DNA of 64,000 nucleotides from the NCBI GenBank assembly GCA_022495005.1, contig JAGYXB010001001.1, forward strand, positions 496,001 through 560,000, written 5' to 3'. Positions 31,201 through 42,440 of the stretch are shown in pieces (the stretch's first letter is position 1; the number at the start of each line of letters is the position of its first letter). Made by a program: the position numbers and the translations under genes. The DNA comes from Rhyacophila brunnea. Lineage: Eukaryota > Arthropoda > Insecta > Trichoptera > Rhyacophilidae. Below the pieces are notes generated by a model, which saw only the letters and a program-made list of their open reading frames with translations, was not told where the DNA came from and made no database searches.

Positions 31201-32066
31201 GGAGGACAAGGTCGAGGAAATAGCATTGCATTAATTATATTAAAATGAAATAGGTATAGCAAATTACTTTTAATATAACGCATTTTGTTTAAGCGAACGT
31301 CATTATATTCACTTTCAGCATCTTAGGTGTAGGGATGGCGATGGTGGATTTTAGAGCCCAATTTCGGATGCACTCCGAATCGAATGGCTGTGGATAAAAA
31401 TACTCATGCATACTAAATTCGGGAAAGTCGTGGATGGAATATTTTAATGGGGAGGAACGAATTAAGGGAAGCTTCCGGTTTCAGCGGTTACTAGCTTCGT
31501 TATGGATTTTCAGAATAATAAATAACGGTGCTTAAAGTGAATTTGATAGCCCTCAGTAAAAAAAAGGTTTATGCACCATGCGAATATATTTTTTTTATAT
31601 TAAGAGTTAATATTAAATTTGATACTCATTAATAAAATTTTGACTTGTAGTGAAATTGTGGTAGAATGCCTACATCGATAGCCGTAGAATATTGGTATTT
31701 AAGATCTAGACAAAATTTAATTAAACACGCTACTGATTTTAATATAATGCGCTCACAATGAAAAATTCCATTGTGGTACTATTTTGTAACTTCCAATGCG
31801 TCGTTTCTTGATATCAAAATTGTTTTTAAACTTATCACGCCTTAGAATCGAATGAAACACAATTGGACTTATTGTAAATACCCGGTAAGAAGTAAGTTAC
31901 AAAACAGTTCTTCGATATTTCGAAGCAAAATTTTTATGTTTTTTTTATACAATACTCTGAGAAAATTAGGTAAACAAATCTACATAAAAATTTTGATACT
32001 TTCACGATTATTTGTTTGTCGTATTAAATTTTTCGGTTTTCATCGCGTGTTGTTCCTCATTCGGTA
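31201..32066. other. Unassigned; GC-raised patch at 31320-31530
   Basis: The patch (GGTGTAGGGATGGCGATGGTGG, GAATCGAATGGCTGTGG, GGAAGCTTCCGGTTTCAGCGG) is non-repetitive and is a possible conserved non-coding element. The remainder is AT-rich with no gene. Confidence 0.35.
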
Positions 32067-32067
32067 A

Positions 32068-32463
32068 CCGGACAAAACAGAACAGTGACAAAACAGAAAA
32101 TGACAAAAAAGAACATGACAAAACAGAACAGCCAGGGAAAAATGAAACATTAATTTTTGTGGAATCTGTTTAGGTTAGGCTATGTCATTATTTCGTTGTA
32201 CCTAGTCACCCAATCATTTTCAACATATTATATTGATTAAGATGAGATATCCTAAGCTTGCCGGCAAAGTCCCGTTTATTTGAGGCTTTTTAGCGATTAG
32301 GAATGCAGAAATTAGGTATATAATTTGATTTATTATGGCGTATTGAAAATCTGTGCTATTAAAAATCTATCAACATAATAGAGACAGGACAATTTCAATA
32401 TTAAATTTAAATTTTTCCTGAAAGGTCATAGTTATATTGATCGTTGTTCTGTTTTGTCACGGA
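32068..32463. mobile_element. About 395-bp MITE with GACAAAACAGAACA repeats
   Basis: The left end reads CCGGACAAAACAGAACAGTG and the right end, complemented, CCGTGACAAAACAGAACAAC. Inside the left end the motif GACAAAACAGAA is repeated about four times (32071-32132). No ORF. A one-ended relative lies at 26273-26363. The target duplication is not clear. Confidence 0.65.
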
Positions 32464-34070
32464 ACCTTCAATACAAACACATTATTTCTTGAGAATCGCC
32501 TCTGCAACGAGCCCGAATCGTCGAGGAAAGAAGAAGGAAGAACATGCGTTGAAAAACCAAAAATCTTTTATTTAAAAAAAAACTGTATATATTTATATAA
32601 TCTATAGATCATTCGAGAGAACCATACATTGGTTAATTACGCGATGTTTGTTGTAAAGACATTGTGTCTTAACCAACGGATATTCTAGGGTACGTATCTA
32701 CGTGTCTGCTTTACTCTTTATTTGACACACTCTAGTGCAATTTTATACCACCATTACTAGTGAACGAGATTCACAATAATTAAAGTAGGTATTTGAAAGT
32801 TCTTCATGGAATGCTCCCAGCAAACATTTAAAGAGCCCTTCCTGTTTGTTGCCCCAAATAGTGTGAATATTTTTTGGTGCATAATAAATAAAATCATTTC
32901 AATCCTATATAATAAAAGCAATCCTGATCATCCTAGTACATACACAAGGCCTTGAAAATGTCTTATGCGATGCTACCAACACGCAAACGAATTAAATTTC
33001 TTGTGTACATTCCCGAAAGGTTTTGGAGATACGGTGTATAGTATTGGAGAAGCATAACTTCAAGACATCTTCATAATAATAATATTCTCTATTATCCAGT
33101 ATCAAGTCACGTACTGTATAATGCATTTATCAATTATTGTAACATTCGCTCCGAACTCGTGGCTCCATCTCAAGGGGCGGCTCTTATGTAGGTATTATTA
33201 GATTTTCAAAAAACAAAAAAAATCCCCGAGCTTTTGAGAAGAGCTTACACTTGAGTTGAAATCCTCATTTATTTTTAAGTGATAACTCGTATTCGTGCTT
33301 CGTAGCTTTTCTCCTAAAAGTGAATATTGTTTTAATCCCCCTTTATATTCCTCTGACAGATGATTGTACAGTATAATAAAATACTGTATTATAAATATTT
33401 ATCATCATCAGCCGAACTCAATACACTGGTGCACGAAGTTAATCCTAAAGGTAATAAAGGTGGTAATCCCGAAGGTAATAATAAAGGTATCCCCAAGCTC
33501 CCTCCATTCCTTTCACTCCCTAGTTTTCTGCTGCCACGTACATCCAACGAATTTTATGAGTTCGTCTATCAAGCGGGTCTTAGGGTAACCCTATAATAAA
33601 TACCAATGGCATTTGTCCAATGGTTGTCCACTTTTCTTGTCTACTTCCTTATGCATTGGTTCCATGTGTGATCTTTATGGGCTATGCCCAACATGTACAT
33701 GTACGTGTCACATGCATACGTAAACATGGGTAGCATACATTGGTTGAACACTTTACGTTTAAGATACAATGGGAGGTCTCTTTCGACATTTCATAGTATT
33801 TTTAGCTTGGTTTAATTTACATCAATATTTTTTTTACTGTATTGGCAACTTCTTAGAAATATATTTTAAAATAATAATATTATATTGCATACTGTTATTT
33901 GGGTTTTTACGTAAATTTACATTGATAAATTGAAATTATGTTCAGCAACGATTTTCTTTAACGCAGATATCTTAACGAAAGAACGACTTAAGATAACGCA
34001 GAAAGGAGGCCTCGAAACATATCAAACCAATATTAAATTATAAAGGTATATTAAATTTGTTGACAGAATT
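32464..34070. other. Unassigned sequence
   Basis: No supportable gene. A short repetitive region at 33430-33500 (GGTAATAAAGGTGGTAATCC, GGTAATAATAAAGGT) creates low-complexity frames. Confidence 0.35.
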
Positions 34071-34327
34071 CGTTACCTTACTTTGAAAAGGTTCTAACTG
34101 CACTTGACCATGTTTTGAGCTATGAGCGTTTGAAATTTGGAATGGTCATATTTTCAATATAAAAAGACATGTAGATAGAACTTTGGCATACTGCTAATTC
34201 CCATATTTGACAATAGATAACTCTGAAATGAACGTTTATGATAGAATATGGTTAATGGAACCTTTTCACATCAAAAAGTCATTTTAGGCCAAAATGTCAG
34301 TTAGAACCTTTTCAAAGTAAGGTAACG
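34071..34327. mobile_element. 257-bp MITE with 30-bp terminal inverted repeats
   Basis: CGTTACCTTACTTTGAAAAG then GTTCTAACTG at the left is mirrored exactly at the right (CAGTTAGAAC then CTTTTCAAAGTAAGGTAACG). No ORF. The flanks (AGAATT and AGATGT) do not give a clear target duplication. Confidence 0.85.
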
Positions 34328-34366
34328 AGATGTTACTTCTCATAAATTAAATATACATAAAATATC

Positions 34367-34583
34367 CCACCCACGACGGCCGCGCGAAGCGTCGGCCTAT
34401 GGCGACGTGGGTCCCAGGTTTGAATCATGGGTCTGGCAAGAACACATATTTTTTTTCAATGTATGTATGAGTCAGCCTAATATGTTGAGCAAGTGGCTGA
34501 CATCTATTTCTCGTAAAAAAAAACAAAATCTGTGGAAACCCATAATATGATCATATTAGGATCGGACATGGTCGGAAAAAAAT
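34367..34583 (+). repeat. tRNA-derived SINE, family 2 copy 2
   Basis: The head CACCCACGACGGCCGCGCG has a deletion in the D-arm, and the B-box is GGTTTGAATCA. The body has GAGCAAGTGGCTGACA, TTTCTCGTAAAAAA and GGATCGGACATGGTCGG in the same order as at 21513. Confidence 0.8.
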
Positions 34584-35570
34584 ATATACCTACCTACAAT
34601 ATTATCCAGCGCATAACAGAATCCCTGGCACTGATATAAAAGTGGTAATCATTTATTTTGTATATACAAAAATATACCAATCATAATAATACTATTACTG
34701 CCATTATATTGTGAATCTTAGAAAGACATATAGGTAGATACTTATTATAAAGTAGTCCACGCGATAATATTATATTATCAATAGTGTTCTTTAAAATTCA
34801 ATGAATGCATAAAGCACATATTTGGATTTCCATCGTCCACATACAATACATCATGGTTAGTATCCATTCTCCCACAATTCAGACCTAACCCTATCTATAC
34901 AGTCCACACAATTTTAAAATCACATTGTTTTATTCGATACGGTGAAAATATTGATGATAAAATTATCCACCGACTTGTTTTATAAAGGATATTTTTATCT
35001 GACGAATTTCATTGTTAAAACGCAATAAATAAATACATATCGTAATAAATCACCGGGTATCTGTCAAACAAAAGCGTTATTTATCTCATCAGTATTGAAT
35101 TTCATTAAATAATAATTCTATTATTATGTCAGCCGGATACATTGCAATATAAAACATGTTATCTTATATCGGAAATTCGAAATTATTTATGCCAGATATT
35201 TTAATAATAATTATATGAACAGTTACGGTGTTGTTAATTTAACACTTTTATCTCATTTGTTTTAATATTAAGCTATCAAGTATCAGGTGAGGCTGTTTTT
35301 AATCTTATTATATTATATAACATTAATTATTGTAAAAACATAAACAAACAATACATAATATAATTAGTTAACTTCAACCGTGTGGTAGAATAATTTATAT
35401 TAGTGCAGGATCCCATAGACTTTTCGTATACATAATATGCGGAACGCATTCTGACAATTGGAATAGGTTTTAGGGGTCACCAAGTATATAATGTCGATGT
35501 TGCCAGGCGACATTAGTGGTCAAGTTTTTTTTATTGAGGTTTTAATTTTTTTTCTTATAACCCACCAAAA
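34584..35570. other. Unassigned AT-rich sequence
   Basis: No gene or recognised repeat. Confidence 0.4.
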
Positions 35571-35960
35571 ATTGTTCTGAGTTCTTCAATAAAACCAAGA
35601 CCGAATCAAGGATTGATTGAAAATGCAATAATTGTACCATGCCATCGGCATGGTCTTAGAACGGTTCGCCCCATTTGAAAAAATAAAAATAGTGGGTAGT
35701 GCAATGTGTTCAAAATTATCGATTCTTAGGATCCTCCTTGGCTTAACTGGCTTGAACATTTTCAATGTTGTGGACAAAGTTGAAAATGTCCCTATGAGGC
35801 GGACGAAACCGGTCCTAATCTATTGATTAAAAGTGGAATAAGTACTAAAAAAAAATTTGAGTTTTATTAAATTAAAACAACAATACAATGTAGTTCCACC
35901 ATGAATTGACTGTTAACAAAATAAAAGAGAATAATTTATACTTACAGGTTACAATCTTGT
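35571..35960. mobile_element. DNA-element fragment sharing its right part with 42130-42440
   Basis: GGCGGACGAAACCGGTCC, TAATCTATTGATTAAAAGTG, GAATAAGTACTA, AAATTAAAACAACAATACAA and TGAATTGACTGTTAACAAAA occur in the same order as in the complement of 42150-42305. The left part (35590-35790) is different sequence with minor palindromic words. Boundaries are approximate; no coding capacity. Confidence 0.6.
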
Positions 35961-36460
35961 AGAAACATTTAGATACACAAACATCTTTTGATGTTTGGCT
36001 GAGCTATAAATATTTCAAGATTGTGGTAATTGAAACTTTTTATTTCTTAAAATGTTCCTCATTATTAATGATCGTGACTCATTTTAAACATTTTAGTTAT
36101 ATGTACTGACTAAGTATTTTACTGCATTCAGGGCTCGAAATGGACCGGAGCGCACCGGAGCGCCGTTCCGGTTCATAGAATCCCCAAAATTATCTCGTGG
36201 GAAAATTTATTTGACCGTCTGAGCTAGTAAATAGGCCATATAACACACAAATCTAACACACCTATCTTTTTAAAATACACTCACACGATATGCTTTATCA
36301 AGAATTAGTAAATAAATTGACCTATTAGTTTATATGAGAAAGTATGATAATTGTTACTCTGCTATAAAATCTTTTCTGCAAAAATTTTCGGCGTCACCAG
36401 TTTTCAATTTCATGCGGCGTTTAAAATTTTCTGCACTCCCCAAATCTTAAAAAAACCTTC
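35961..36460. other. Unassigned; possible hAT end at 36129
   Basis: CAGGGCTCGAAATGGACCGG at 36129 followed by a CCGGAGCGC palindromic cluster looks like a hAT terminal repeat, but I cannot find the partner end. Confidence 0.35.
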
Positions 36461-36469
36461 CCTTCAGTT

Positions 36470-36740
36470 CTTAAGATCCGGGAGCACCTTGGAGTCGAAA
36501 TATTGTATAATGGACCCACAGCAGCAGCCGAGATAAGCCGAGTCAGCGGGGCTTCACTAATTGCTAATGGGATTCAATTTGAAATCATCCAATTACGGGA
36601 GCGTCCCGACGCCCCAGACGAAAACTTTTATGCCTACGACGACGCCGCGGCGCGCTTGTCAACCTTGAAGCGTCGGTACACTTTGCACCACCGAAAACTA
36701 AAGCCGTCTCGTATAAGTCAACGCCTTCTCTGTATAAAAT
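36470..36740. other. GC-raised non-repetitive island (candidate regulatory element)
   Basis: Contains GCTAATGGGATTCAATTTG, ATCATCCAATTACGGGAGCG and GACGACGCCGCGGCGCGC. It mixes homeodomain-type ATTA/TAAT words with GC-rich blocks, as insect developmental enhancers often do. Frames are open on the plus strand but have no recognisable domain. Inferred from composition only. Confidence 0.4.
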
Positions 36741-37740
36741 TAAGAAAGTTTAGCGTCTGCAAAAGCTTAGGAAAATTGCAGAAAGCATGTTTGTAGTGCA
36801 GAGCTTTTTGATAATTATTTCAACCTTAATTATTTCCGACAACCCCATTCTTGGGGTTAAACAAATATCTATTCATACTTAAGACGTTTATGAAACCATT
36901 TTTCATAATATGAACGGGGACTTAATATATCAAAATAAATCGGACATAACGCAATAAACGAAATAGATATTCTATGTACCGTGAAATGGGGTGAGATTAT
37001 ACCAATGATATTTGTACCTAATTTATATTTATCGCTGTAAATTTTAATAAATAGCCATCCGTCGTAACTAATAGTTTGGAAAAATATTTATTTTTTTAAT
37101 TCTAACTTTTTGTTATACTTATTTAAGAAGTATATTATTATTATGGCCCTAACTACTAAGCTATCTATCAAAATATTCTATCTGTAAGTAAAGTTGCCCG
37201 ATTCAGGCGTCAGTTTCTTGATTTTGACGGAGTTTTTCGCTGAAGTACCTACCAACCTTGCAGATTTTTTATTTTCTTTCCTTTCAGTAAGTAAATATTG
37301 AATAATAAAAAAAAATCCACCAAAAATTTTGGTGTTATTTATTAATGAATACTTTACAAATATTAGTACACTTTCAAAAAACTCGACTTAAAACTTAATT
37401 AAAATAAACGCAAGATTTTTTCAAGATTTTAATAATTCAGGGAAGTATTCTTGACCCTAAGAATCTTAGAATTATTAAAACCTTTTATAATTTTTACCTA
37501 CCTTACATTAATCAATTTGTACAATGAAGTATTTAATTATCTATGTATGATGTTTTTCATAATATTGAGCAGGTATTTAAATAAAAATGTTAGTTATTTG
37601 GTATTTTAATGCTTTTTCAGTAAAAATCTAGATACTTAATAATAATAAAACATTTATTAGTAATGATTAGCTTTAAGCCATAATCATCAAATTTATATTA
37701 AGTAATATGCAAAAAATATGCGGTCAAAACCAAATGCCGC
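36741..37740. other. Unassigned AT-rich sequence
   Basis: No gene or repeat that I can support. Confidence 0.4.
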
Positions 37741-38155
37741 CTATTCGACGCTTGCATTCTGACGGTGCTGCTTTACGAAGGCTCAGAGCAACCGTATAAT
37801 GAGCTTCGAAAAGAGATGTTTGCGACGAATACTGGGTGTGCGGTATGACTTTAGGAGCAACGAGGAGATAAAATAACGCACCAAGCAGCCTCTCATCACG
37901 CTAAAAGTGAAGAAGCGACGTTGGACCTGGCTCGGCCACATGCTTCGGATGCCAGAAAAGAATTTCGACCTGGCTCGCCTGTTCTTCAAGCCGACCGGAT
38001 TCCGGCGTCCTCAATACTATCTACAGAGTGTATACGGGGTAGCTACGGGATGCTGGTTTGACCTGGAACGAAGCAAGAAGACTGACAAGCGATAGGGATT
38101 CACCCGCGTGGTATCCATATGCTCCAATTAAGGGGCGGGTTTGACCAAAGAAGTA
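37741..38155 (+). pseudogene. LINE reverse transcriptase C-terminus, copy 2
   Basis: Plus-strand relative of the element at 30594-31200, starting at CTATTCGACGCTTGCATTCTG and including a segment translating as RRWTWLGHMLRMPEKNFDLA and RLFFKPTGFRRP. It lacks the 145-bp duplication and has a deletion after CGGCGTCCT, plus several stops and frameshifts (for example TAA after GAGGAGATAAAATAA). It ends at ACCAAAGAAGTAGAATATG. Confidence 0.75.
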
Positions 38156-38285
38156 GAATATGCTAAAATTGCTTGATTTAAAGATATAATAAATAATATG
38201 TTGAAATGAACATTAATTAATTAATATGTTAAATCAAAATAATGCCAAAATGCCACGCATATACCTACTACGATAGTTCAATGTC

Positions 38286-38300
38286 TTTTTTTTTTTTTTT
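38286..38300 (-). other. Poly(A) tail of the minus-strand LINE
   Basis: A 15-base T run on the plus strand lies about 70 bases beyond the stop codon of the LINE frame at 38371, as expected for its reverse-transcribed poly(A) tail. Confidence 0.6.
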
Positions 38301-38370
38301 AATAATAACCATACCCTTGCTTTTTTGTACAAGGTGGTTGGATGGGTTAGTTGCATTGATGTGGGGCTAA

Positions 38371-38937
38371 TTAGGTGCCTCCATTTATATCTTTAATTTT
38401 CTTTATGGCCAGGATTAAATATTTTTTGTAGTGTTCTTGTGTTGTTCTATTGCTTAGTGCTTCTTGAGGCTTTTGGAGGTCAATTTCGTGATTATGTTGT
38501 CTACATAGAGTCCTGAGAGTCCATCGCTCCCTTTCTAGTATAGGGCAGTCGTTGATGACATGCCACACAGTTTGAGATGTGTTGCCGTCACATGGACAAC
38601 AGTCGTCATCCCTCAATTTAAATCTTTTTAGATAAGCTCGCACCGATCCATGGCCTGTTAGTATCTGTGTGAGTTCGTGTGATATTTTTAAGTTCCTGGC
38701 AAGAGTGATGGCACAGTTTATGTTTGGAATAAATTTCTGCGTTATTGATCCTGTGGCGGATGTTGTGTATCTGTGGTTCCATAGCTCTATGTTATCTTCG
38801 TTTAGTTTTTGTTTTGCGTAACTCAGAGGGAAGTGTGTATAGGTTAAAGGTCTTTTGTCTGTTGTGGCTTGTTTAGCGTATTTATCAGCTTCCTCGTTTT
38901 CGGCTATCCCTGTGTGATAAATAACCTTATCTATGCC
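38371..38937 (-). pseudogene. I/Jockey-like LINE: RNase H end plus C-terminal zinc knuckle
   Basis: A 189-codon open stretch on the minus strand begins after a TGA at 38938-38940. It starts HTGIAENEEADKYAKQAT, matching the last conserved block of LINE RNase H (the GIxGNExAD motif), and continues with LTQILTGHGSVRAYLKRFKL and CCPC...QTVWHVINDCP, the (Q/E)TxxHx(I/L)xxCP pattern typical of I-, Jockey- and R1-like LINEs. The N-terminal RNase H catalytic residues, RT and endonuclease are missing, so the copy is 5'-truncated. The intact frame and attached poly(A) tail suggest fairly recent insertion. Confidence 0.85.
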
Positions 38938-38944
38938 TCATGAT

Positions 38945-39705
38945 ATTACTATGGCAGTATCTGACAGGCCTTAGATTTGTATTGATCTAATGACACACGT
39001 TGAATGTAGAGCGAAGCTCGCTGTAATACTGATAACTGTTGGTATTATTATTCAAACAGTTGTCACTGTGTGTCTATTTTTTTAGATTATGCAAATCAAT
39101 TAACAGTGGCTAGTAATTTGAGTCTAAAGTCGGATGAGATAACTCGCGAAATTTGTATGCGCGGCCTGTAGATCACAGCCTCGTAGAGCGAGACAACTCG
39201 CTGAAGGCATAGAACCGGTTTTCCGATAATTATCAAAATATTTTTAATTGACATGCTTATATAACATACATATATAACTTAAATTATATAAATATAGTTA
39301 ATATAAACATTAAATAATTTAATGGTCTCTTTATGACAGGTTTTTTTCATTGCACGCACGGTCATAGTCAAGTGTATACCCATAGTTCCATCATAGCAAG
39401 ATGGTGTCTGTTTACGATTTTTTTCAACGATGTTGATTACAGAACAGGTCAATAAGGTTGAAATGTAAAAGCCAGTCGCCATAGACCAAGACTTTGAAGC
39501 AATTTTTAGTTTATGGCTTAATACGATCAGCCAATTAATCGCAAGACGTAGTTATTGAAAATAATAGTATTGTGTTTAAGTTTATCCCACATTTCTTTAA
39601 TTATACTGTCTTACAGGCACATATAGAAGGTAACCCACTTCTCTAACTATTATATTCCCTGATATTGATGATAATTTATATTTATTTTAATACTGTCAAG
39701 CGCAA
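38945..39705. other. Unassigned sequence
   Basis: No gene. A GC-raised patch at 39120-39220 carries related words (GATAACTCGCG, GACAACTCGCTG). Confidence 0.35.
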
Positions 39706-39709
39706 CCCA

Positions 39710-40353
39710 CATTGAGGTACATGTCACGGTGCATGTCGCCGACTGTCACGCTGTCGCGGCGAAAATTTAATCTATGGTTTCGTCATTTTGCAGAATATTT
39801 TGAACGTGCACCATCTCATAAATTCATTGAAGAATGACACTGATGAAAGGTGCCTACTATAATGTATTAGTAATTTGAATTATTATTAATTATTTATGCT
39901 AATTTCAATTAATTTTAGCAGTTTCTACGTGTGAGTACGTTAAAATACATGCGGCATGACATCCATAGATAATATAACCCAACCTGCAGACCATAGATAA
40001 TAGACAACGTTCTTATCTAAAATAGATAGTGCCAACCGCTAAATACAAAAAAACGTGATTTTGACATGACATTCGAAAAGTGCAGGCATGTGGAATATGA
40101 CAAAAACGTTCAAAACGTCATTCAGGTGCCGATGCAGTGCAGTTCAACGTGAAGTGACTTCATTGTTGTTTTAGTGATTACGGCAGATTTTGCCAACTGA
40201 TAATGTTCGTTTAAAGGTTCAAAATGTGCTACGGGATGGGAGCACCAGTCTGATAACATTTTAAACACCAAGAACAACGGCATTACACATTTTTTTCCCG
40301 TAGCGGCAGCCCGTGACAGTAGGCGACAACCACCCTGACATGCACCTCGATTT
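39710..40353. mobile_element. 644-bp element with about 56-bp terminal inverted repeats
   Basis: Left ATTGAGGTACATGTCACGG..TGTCGCCGACTGTCACG is mirrored at the right (complement ATCGAGGTGCATGTCAGGG..TGTCGCCTACTGTCACGG) at about 80% identity. The interior has no long ORF. Target duplication and superfamily are not evident. Confidence 0.6.
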
Positions 40354-41232
40354 TGGTCGCGATTTAGTCTTTCGTGTTATAATATGTGTAGGTATATAAC
40401 CGATACACAAAATAATTTTCCGAAAAAAGTAATCAACTTTTAAAAGATTTATTTAATTTTATGGTTTGAAAAATGACAGATGTCATATTTTTAGTTTATT
40501 CGCTAGCCGCATACGTTACTACTCAATAGCGTTTCACGCGCATGTTCTTATACGCAATTGCTTACTAGTGTTAAATGGCGTATAGCTATTTATGACATTC
40601 CATGCATCTCAACCATATTTATATACATACGTATAACTCAACACGTAACAAACACACGCAATGTTTATAGATGTCGAAGAGAGAATTAATTGGACGCTTT
40701 GTTTTTTATTCGTAGAATAATCGTTGAAATATTTACGATTTTTGAGTCTAATAGAGAGAATACTTTTAGCTAGATACGCAAATATTATATATTTTTTCTG
40801 TTACAGAATATTAAATACCCGCTTAAAAATGTTGTATATTATTTATACTGTCCCGATTTTATCAATTCGTTTTTGGAAGGTTTCGCCGTTAACAGTGTGC
40901 GTTAAAAATTCATTTTTCCCGCTCGTCAATTATTCAAAACTCCAGGATCGATCAGAAAGCTCTCTTCTAATATCGCGTGCCACTGATTTTCTTCATTTTT
41001 TATTCTCCCCACAGATGTCGCTCGCCGTTTCTCTCCACCTTAAAAGCACTCTTGAAATATTTATGTATTTTAAAGTGTTAAGTATAGTGTTATTTAAGAG
41101 AGAGAGACTATGATAATACAAATCTCTATTTTTAGTATGATTCCAATAATATATTGTTGTACCTAATGGTAAACTTAAAATCGATTTTTCCGTTTTGACA
41201 ATATCTAATATTATAGCATTCAAACCTGGTTT
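40354..41232. other. Unassigned sequence
   Basis: A 130-codon plus-strand frame (40724-41113) begins with TTG and is hydrophobic, with no recognisable domain; I do not call it a gene. Confidence 0.35.
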
Positions 41233-41236
41233 TTAA

Positions 41237-42087
41237 GGCGAAGTCTTCACTGAGCCTTTTTTAAAGAGGCACCTAGCGGAAAAATACGAAGCTTGCAATT
41301 TGAGACATTTTTTTGATAATTTACAATTTCAACTGTATTAATGAATAAATATGTATCTGAAAACATTAAAAATAAAAATATTTTTTATTTTAAGTCAAAG
41401 ACAAACTTACAATTGTAAAAAATGTAATAAAATGTGAATTTATCGGTCCGCACCCTATTATTACATATATTTTATGGTCATATTTATTATTAAAATTTAG
41501 TTTATTAAGTTTTCTAAGCATCACTTAAGCGATTTTTGACAATTCATAGTTTTAATATTTTTAATATCTATTTTAAAAAACATCGATTTTTATAAAAAAT
41601 ATAAATGTGTATAACTTGAAATTTTTTTTATTTATATTAATATAAATATTTTATTTATATTTATAAAAATAATTGATTTGATATAAATAAAAAGGATTTC
41701 AAGTTATACACATTTATATTTTTTATAAAAATCGATGTTTTTTAAAATAGATATAAAAAATATTAAAACTATGAATTTGTCAAAAATCGCTTAGGTGATG
41801 CTTAGAAAACTTAATAAACTAAATTTTAATAATAAATATGACCATAAAATATATGTAATAATAGGGTGCGGACCGATAGAACAAATTCACATTTTATTAC
41901 ATTTTTTACAATTGTAAGTTTGTCTTTGACTTAAAATAAAAAATATTTTTATTTTTAATGTTTTCAGATACATATTTATTCTTTAATACAGTTGAAATTG
42001 TAAATTATCAAAAAAATGTCTCAAATTGCAAGCTTCGTATTTTTCCGCTAGGTGCCTCTTTAAAAAAGGCTCAGTGAAGACTTCGCC
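41237..42087. mobile_element. 851-bp near-perfect palindrome flanked by TTAA (family T2, complete)
   Basis: Arms of about 390 bp (41237-41626 and 41697-42087) are inverted copies, about 97% identical by eye, around a 70-base AT-rich loop. The tips GGCGAAGTCTTCACTGAGCC are flanked by TTAA on both sides (41233-41236, 42088-42091), the target site of piggyBac-type elements. No ORF. A transcript would fold into a long double-stranded hairpin. Confidence 0.85.
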
Positions 42088-42129
42088 TTAATGTGTTTAT
42101 TAGACAATACACGAGTATGATATCTCAAA

Positions 42130-42440
42130 AGGTAATTTATTAAAACCTCCCATTTTTCTTTTATTTTGTTAACTGTCAATTCATAGTGGAACTGCATTGT
42201 ATTGTTGTTTTAATTTAATAAAACGCATTGTTTTTTGTAGTACTTATTCCACTTTTAATCAATAGATTAGGGCCGGTTCCGTCCGCCACAGAGGGACATT
42301 TTCAACTGATTACATTTTTTTTAAAACAATATTTATCGAATGTGGCGGATGAAACCGGTCCTAATCTATTGATTAAAAGTGGAATAAGTACTACAAAAAA
42401 AATCGTTTTATTAAATTAAAACAACAGTATAATATCTCCC
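42130..42440. mobile_element. Foldback-type DNA element with about 95-bp inverted repeats
   Basis: From TGTTGTTTTAATTTAATAAA through GTAGTACTTATTCCAC and CTTTTAATCAATAGATTAGG the left arm is mirrored in the right arm (CCTAATCTATTGATTAAAAG onward). The left outer flank (42150-42200) is also shared with 35880-35940, so the element extends beyond the visible inverted repeat. No coding capacity. Confidence 0.7.

Noticed and set aside
33360..33596. Frame with PKGNKGGNPEGNNKG
   Set aside because: The glycine/asparagine run comes from a simple GGTAATAA-type repeat; two frames are open at once, typical of low complexity.
40724..41113. 130-codon hydrophobic plus-strand frame
   Set aside because: TTG start, T-rich hydrophobic composition, no domain, no context.
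42228..42419. 63-codon frame
   Set aside because: Lies across both arms of an inverted-repeat element; a by-product of the palindrome.
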